From NCBI GenBank assembly GCA_964016885.1, contig OZ024742.1, forward strand, positions 327,501 through 391,500: a DNA stretch of 64,000 nt, in the 5' to 3' direction. Shown here in pieces: positions 58,509 through 64,000 of this stretch (positions within the stretch are counted from its first letter, which is position 1; each line of letters starts with the position of its first letter). The notes under the pieces were generated by a model. That model made no database searches. It saw nothing but the letters and a program-made list of their open reading frames with translations, and was not told the DNA's origin. Origin of the DNA: Eledone cirrhosa. Its lineage: Eukaryota; Mollusca; Cephalopoda; Octopoda; Eledonidae. A program made the position numbers and the translations under genes.

Positions 58509-59230
58509 AAATATGTACATGTTCTGTCTTAACTTCCATTGGTGTTTGTCTTGTAATTTAGCAGTTTGACAGAGATTAATGAAATAAGTAGCAGGCATGT
58601 ATTGGGGTTGATAGGTTCAACTAAATCTCCATGGTAGTGTAATGAGGTGGGCACAGTCTAATGACTTCAATATATACACACACATATATATATATATATA
58701 CACACACATATATACATACACACACACATACAATTAGTGAGAAGTGAGGTGCCATGATGCAGAAGAAAATCCAGAGTAACAACTACATCAAAACAACCAC
58801 TACAATAACAACAACAGCAACTACAACAACAGCAACTACAACTACAACAGCCACTACAACAACAACCACTACAATAACCACTACAACAACAACCACTACA
58901 ACAACAGCCACTACAACTACAACAACAATAACAACAGCAACAACCACTACAACAGCAACAACAACAACAGCCACTACAACAACAACAGTTATAACTACTG
59001 TAGAACAAGTGGGGAGGACTATATAACAAGCTATAAGCCTTCAAGTACAGGGTTTACAGACGTTTTCAGTTACAAATCTATTATAAGAGGATTTGGGCTG
59101 AATTTATGGAAAACTTGTTTCAATTCAGTTTCACAGTTTTTAGTATTTCTGTGGAAATAATAGAAAAACCTCTGAGGTGACGTTACAAGTCTTACAACTA
59201 AATTACTGTCAACTTGACAAACTTCTAGTA
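58509..59230. repeat. TA/CA run and CAA/CTA trinucleotide array in non-coding DNA
   Basis: 58672-58735 holds CA and TA runs; 58780-58990 is built of ACA, ACT and GCA triplets (Thr-rich artefact ORF). The rest shows no gene. Confidence 0.9.
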
Positions 59231-60085
59231 ATGTGTGTGTGTGTGTGTGTCTGTCTGTGTGTGTGTGTGTATATGTGTGTATCTGTGTGTGTGTCTGTAT
59301 CTGTGTGTATCTGCGTACCTGTGTGTGTGTATCCATGTGTATCTGCGTACCTGTGTATCTGCGTACCTGTGTATCTGTGTGTGTGTGTCTGTGTGTGTGT
59401 GTCTGTGTGTATCTGCGTACCTGTGTGTGTGTATCCGTGTGTATCTGCGTACCTGTGTGTGTGTATCCGTGTGTATCTGCGTACCTGTGTGTGTGTGTGT
59501 ATCTGTGTGTGTGTGTGTGTGTATCCGTGTGTATCTGCGTACCTGTGTGTGTGTGTGTGTGTGTATCCGTGTGTATCTGTGTACCTGTGTGTGTATCCGT
59601 GTGTGTGTGTGTGTGTGTCTGTATCTGTGTGTGTGTGTGTGTATCCGTGTGTATCTGCGTACCTGTGTGTGTGTGTGTGTGTGTGTATCCGTGTGTATCT
59701 GCGTACCTGTGTGTGTGTGTGTATCCGTGTGTATCTGCGTGTGTGTGTGTGTGTGTATCCGTGTATCTGCATACCTGTGTGCGTGTGTGTGTATCCGTGT
59801 GTATCTGCGTACCTGTGTGTGTGTGTGTATCCGTGTGTATCTGCGTGTGTGTGTGTGTATCCGTGTGTATCTGCATACCTGTGTGCGTGTGTGTGTATCC
59901 GTGTGTATCTGCGTACCTGTGTGTGTGTGTGTATCCGTGTGTATCTGTGTGTGTGTATCCGTGTGTATCTGCATACCTGTGTGTGTGTGTGTGTATCCGT
60001 GTGTATCTGCATACCTGTGTGTGTGTGTGTATCCGTGTGTATCTGCGTGTGTGTATCCGTGTGTATCTGCATACCTGTGTGCATG
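59231..60085. repeat. TG-rich minisatellite with 'gtatccgtgtgtatctgc' motif
   Basis: Variable TG runs alternate with 'gtatccgtgtgtatctgcgt' and 'acctgtg' over about 850 bp. All six frames give long Cys/Val or His/Thr ORFs that are repeat products. Confidence 0.97.
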
Positions 60086-60639
60086 CCGGGAGCTTAGAGA
60101 GAACTTCATTAATTCATGGTTGCTATATGTATATTTTCAAGTAAAACTTTAAACAAAGAAAAATAACAAAAAAAGAAAAAGAAAAAAAAAGAAAAAAAGA
60201 AAAGAAAAAAACAAGCAATCAAAGTAACTTGCGATTTTTCAAATAATTTGGAAAAATTGAAAATCCGAATTTGGAGAGATTTAGAAATATAGGTAGAAAT
60301 ATACCTGAGGTATCTTACATTATCATGAAAGGTTTTCAGATAAAAATAAACATTTTGAAACAAACAGTTGTGTAACATAGAACTAGGGGTAGTGTTTAGG
60401 TTTCAGGCAGGTTGGGGTCAAAAAATTTTAAATACCTTGTCTAGAAATAAATATAATATATATATATATATATATATCATCGAGTGCTCACCCAGGTGAA
60501 CCTACAGTAACTCTAAGTTACACTCCCTGGATATATATATATAAAATGAAATATTATACAAGTAAATAAATATATACATACATTCACAATCAAACAGAGA
60601 CAAGATAGGGTAGAAAGGGATGTTTGGCCACGTCTATAG
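60086..60639. other. AT-rich DNA, A-rich run and TA-flanked segment
   Basis: A-rich run at 60158-60210. 60478-60532 lies between two TA repeats and contains the hairpin 'gtaactctaagttac' inside CCAGG...CCTGG. No gene is recognised. Confidence 0.6.
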
Positions 60640-60865
60640 CATGACAACCTCTCTTGTGATGGTGCAACAACAAAATGCTCCCAGTTCACTCTGTAAAGTG
60701 GTTGGTTTTATGAAGGACATCCAATGCATGTGAGATGCTGTCCTTCAACTCATGTAGGTAGGCAATAAATCCAAATAAGAAATGACTTGGACTGCAATGA
60801 TCCTCTCCAGTTCACGCCAACGTGGAAAGAAGGTATAAAACGCTGATGCTGACAATCATACATAG
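60640..60865 (+). repeat. Diverged SINE/LINE tail relic
   Basis: 'tgtaaagtggttggttttat', 'gaaggacatcca', 'cgccaacgtggaaagaaggt' and 'aaaacgctgatgctga' follow the order of the common tail. Confidence 0.65.
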
Positions 60866-61159
60866 AGAAGACTAAATTCTTCATTCCACCAGAATTTAGA
60901 TGTAGTAAACATCAACAAAAACCTACTCAAACATCTAAAGTACAGACAGTCAATTAAATGTTAAATTTAGAATTATTTCTACTCCAATATTTGTTATGCT
61001 ACTTAACAAATTCATCCTTTTCTACTCCATAAACATTCTTTTATTATTATTATTCATTTTTACATCCTTATTTCTTTTTAAACCATTTACTATTAAACTT
61101 TGTAGTACATCTTCGTCAAGGATGAACAAATATAATTTGACCATGAAAAGAAAAGTTAG
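60866..61159. other. No recognised feature
   Basis: AT-rich DNA leading to the satellite. No coding region. Confidence 0.6.
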
Positions 61160-64000
61160 GTGCAGGTATGGCTGTGTGGTTAACAGTTCACTTCACAACA
61201 TAGGTGTAGGTATGGCTGTGTGGTTAAGGTGTTCACTTCACAACATAGGTGTAGGTATGGCTGTGAGGTTAACAGTTCACTTCACAACATAGGTGTAGGA
61301 ATGGCTGTGTGGTTAAGGTGTTCACTTCACAACATAGGTGTAGGTATGGCTGTGAGGTTAACAGTTCACTTCACAACATAGGTGTAGGAATGGCTGTGTG
61401 GTTAACAGTTCACTTCACAACATAGGTGTATATAAGGCTGTGTGGTTAACAGTTCACCTCACAACATAGGTGTAGGTATGGCTGTGTGGTTAACAGTTCA
61501 CTTCACAACATAGGTGTAGGTATGGCTGTGAGGTTAAGGAGTTCACTTCACAACATAGGTGTAGGTATGGTTGTGAGGTTAACAGTTCACTTCACAACAT
61601 AGGTGTAGGTATGGTTGTGTGGTTAACAGTTCACTTCACAACATAGGTGTAGGTATGGCTGTGTGGATAACAGTTCACTTCACAACATAGGTGTAGGTAT
61701 GGCTGTGTGGTTAACAGTTTACTTCACAACATAGGTGTAGGTATGGCTGTGTGGTTAACAGTTCACTTCACAACATAGGTGTAGGTATGGTTGTGAGGTT
61801 AACAGTTCACTTCACAACATAGGTGTAGGTATGGCTGTGAGGTTAAGGTGTTCACTTCACAACATAGGTGTAGGTATGGCTGTGAGGTTAACAGTTCACT
61901 TTACAACATAGGTGTAGGTATGGCTGTGTGGTTAACAGTTTACTTCACAACATAGGTGTAGGTATGGCTGTGAGGTTAAGGAGTTCACTTCACAACATAG
62001 GTGTAGGTATGGTTGTGAGGTTAAGGAGTTCACTTCACAACATAGGTGTAGGTATGGTTGTGAGGTTAAGGAGTTCACTTCACAACATAGGTGTAGGTAT
62101 GGTTGTGAGGTTAAGGAGTTCACTTCACAACATAGGTGTAGGTATGGTTGTGAGGTTAAGGAGTTCACTTCACAACATAGGTGTAGGTATGGCTGTGTGG
62201 TTAAGGTGTTCACTTCACAACATAGGTGCAGGTATGGCTGTGTGGTTAAAAGTTCACTTCACAACATAGGTGTAGGTATGGCTGTGTGGTTAACAGTTCA
62301 CTTCACAACATAGGTGTAGGTATAGCTGTGTGGTTAACAGTTCACTTCACAACATAGGTGTAGGTATGGCTGTGAGGTTAAGGTGTTCACTTCACAACAT
62401 AGGTGTAGGTATGGCTGTGAGGTTAACAGTTCACTTTACAACATAGGTGTAGGGATGGCTGTGTGGTTAACAGTTTACTTCACAACATAGGTGTAGGTAT
62501 GGCTGTGAGGTTAAGGAGTTCACTTCACATAGGTGTAGGTATGGTTGTGAGGTTAAGGAGTTCACTTCACAACATAGGTGTAGGTATGGTTGTGAGGTTA
62601 AGGAGTTCACTTCACAACATAGGTGTAGGTATGGCTGTGTGGTTAAGGTGTTCACTTCACAACATAGGTGCAGGTATGGCTGTGTGGTTAACAGTTCACT
62701 TCACAACATAGGTGTAGGTATGGCTGTGTGGTTAACAGTTCACTTCACAACATAGGTGTAGGTATGGCTGCGTGGTTAACAGTTCACTTCACAACATAGG
62801 TGTAGGTATGGCTGTGAGGTTAACAGTTCACTTCACAACATAGGTGTAGGTATGGCTGTGAGGTTAAGGTGTTCACTTCACAACATAGGTGTAGGTATGG
62901 TTGTGTGGTTAACAGTTCACTTCACAACATAGGTGTAGGTATGGCTGTGTGGTTAACAGTTCACTTCACAACATAGGTGTAGGTATGGTTGTGAGGTTAA
63001 GGAGTTCACTTCACAACATAGGTGTAGGTATGGCTGTGTGGTTAAGGAGTTCACTTCACAACATAGGTGTAGGTATGGCTGTGGTTAAGGAGTTCACTTC
63101 ACAACATAGGTGTAGTTATGGCTGTGTGGTTAACAGTTCACTTCACAACATAGGTGTAGGTATGGTTGTGAGATTAAGGAGTTCACTTCACAACATAGGT
63201 GTAGGTATGGCTGTGGTTAAGGAGTTCACTTCACAACATAGGTGTAGTTATGGCTGTGTGGTTAACAGTTCACTTCACAACATAGGTGTAGGTATGGTTG
63301 TGTGGTTAACAGTTCACTTCACAACATAGGTGTAGGTATGGCTGTGTGGATAACAGTTCACTTCACAACATAGGTGTAGGTATGGCTGTGTGGTTAACAG
63401 TTTACTTCACAACATAGGTGTAGGTATGGCTGTGTGGTTAACAGTTCACTTCACAACATAGGTGTAGGTATGGTTGTGAGGTTAACAGTTCACTTCACAA
63501 CATAGGTGTAGGTATGGCTGTGAGGTTAAGGTGTTCACTTCACAACATAGGTGTAGGTATGGCTGTGAGGTTAACAGTTCACTTTACAACATAGGTGTAG
63601 GTATGGCTGTGTGGTTAACAGTTTACTTCACAACATAGGTGTAGGTATGGCTGTGAGGTTAAGGAGTTCACTTCACAACATAGGTGTAGGTATGGTTGTG
63701 AGGTTAAGGAGTTCACTTCACAACATAGGTGTAGGTATGGTTGTGAGGTTAAGGAGTTCACTTCACAACATAGGTGTAGGTATGGTTGTGAGGTTAAGGA
63801 GTTCACTTCACAACATAGGTGTAGGTATGGTTGTGAGGTTAAGGAGTTCACTTCACAACATAGGTGTAGGTATGGCTGTGTGGTTAAGGTGTTCACTTCA
63901 CAACATAGGTGCAGGTATGGCTGTGTGGTTAAAAGTTCACTTCACAACATAGGTGTAGGTATGGCTGTGTGGTTAACAGTTCACTTCACAACATAGGTGT
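61160..64000 (+). repeat. 44/45-bp satellite derived from a SINE A-box segment, about 64 copies, continuing past the window
   Basis: Units read 'aggtatggctgtgtggttaa' then 'cagttcacttcacaacatag' (44 bp) or with 'ggtgttcac/ggagttcac' (45 bp). The core 'tggctgtgtggtta' plus 'ttcacaac' resembles the A-box head of a common cephalopod tRNA-derived SINE, and diverged single copies lie at 47645-47840. A large block is duplicated 1683 bp apart (61.6-62.3 and 63.3-64.0 kb). Short Val/Leu ORFs are repeat artefacts. Confidence 0.95.

Overview
This is a eukaryotic, animal genomic window made almost entirely of repeats. I found no host protein-coding gene and no bacterial or viral operon. The best guess for the source is a cephalopod mollusc (octopus or squid). 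The reasons are dense tRNA-headed SINE copies with the layout I know from cephalopod genomes, RTE-type LINEs ending in short GAT/ATG repeats, a Penelope-like element, and abundant CA, TA and GATG microsatellites. This is recognition from memory, not a database match.

Layout. 1-692: minus-strand relic of an RTE LINE, cut by the window edge. 0.7-8.5 kb: AT-rich intergenic DNA with old SINE relics and several small tandem arrays, including a 63-bp array (6625-7812) that looks like an amplified SINE B-box segment. 8626-31638: one 23-kb array of a 90-bp satellite, about 255 copies. Its plus-strand translation resembles the C-terminal RWxGHVxR...DDS segment of LINE reverse transcriptase proteins. 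Because 90 is a multiple of 3, the antisense strand stays open and gives a 3047-codon ORF that is almost surely not a gene. 32.2-34.6 kb: a decayed minus-strand Penelope-like element (C-terminal reverse transcriptase plus GIY-YIG nuclease) with inverted terminal arms. 34.6-38.2 kb: SINEs and diverged repeats. 38.3-41.05 kb: an RTE LINE nested inside a SINE. 41.2-44.9 kb: an inverted-repeat element, a broken LINE copy, microsatellites and a hammerhead-ribozyme-like core. 44.9-47.0 kb: an older LINE subfamily copy. 49.0-50.6 kb: a recent truncated LINE copy. 51.3-53.1 kb: a 56-bp satellite. 54.7-57.5 kb: the longest LINE copy, open for 827 codons and including the end of its endonuclease domain. 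57.5-61.1 kb: SINEs and long GT, GCGT and CAA microsatellites. 61.16 kb to the edge: a 44/45-bp satellite resembling the A-box segment of a tRNA-derived SINE.

How the parts relate. The RTE LINE and the main SINE share their 3' halves, so the LINE is the likely source of the machinery that moved the SINE. At least three tandem arrays appear to have been seeded by short internal pieces of retroelements (SINE B-box, LINE RT tail, SINE A-box) and then expanded in blocks. Several Penelope-type ends carry hammerhead-like motifs. The recurring theme, retroelement fragments turned into satellites, is the main observation of interest.
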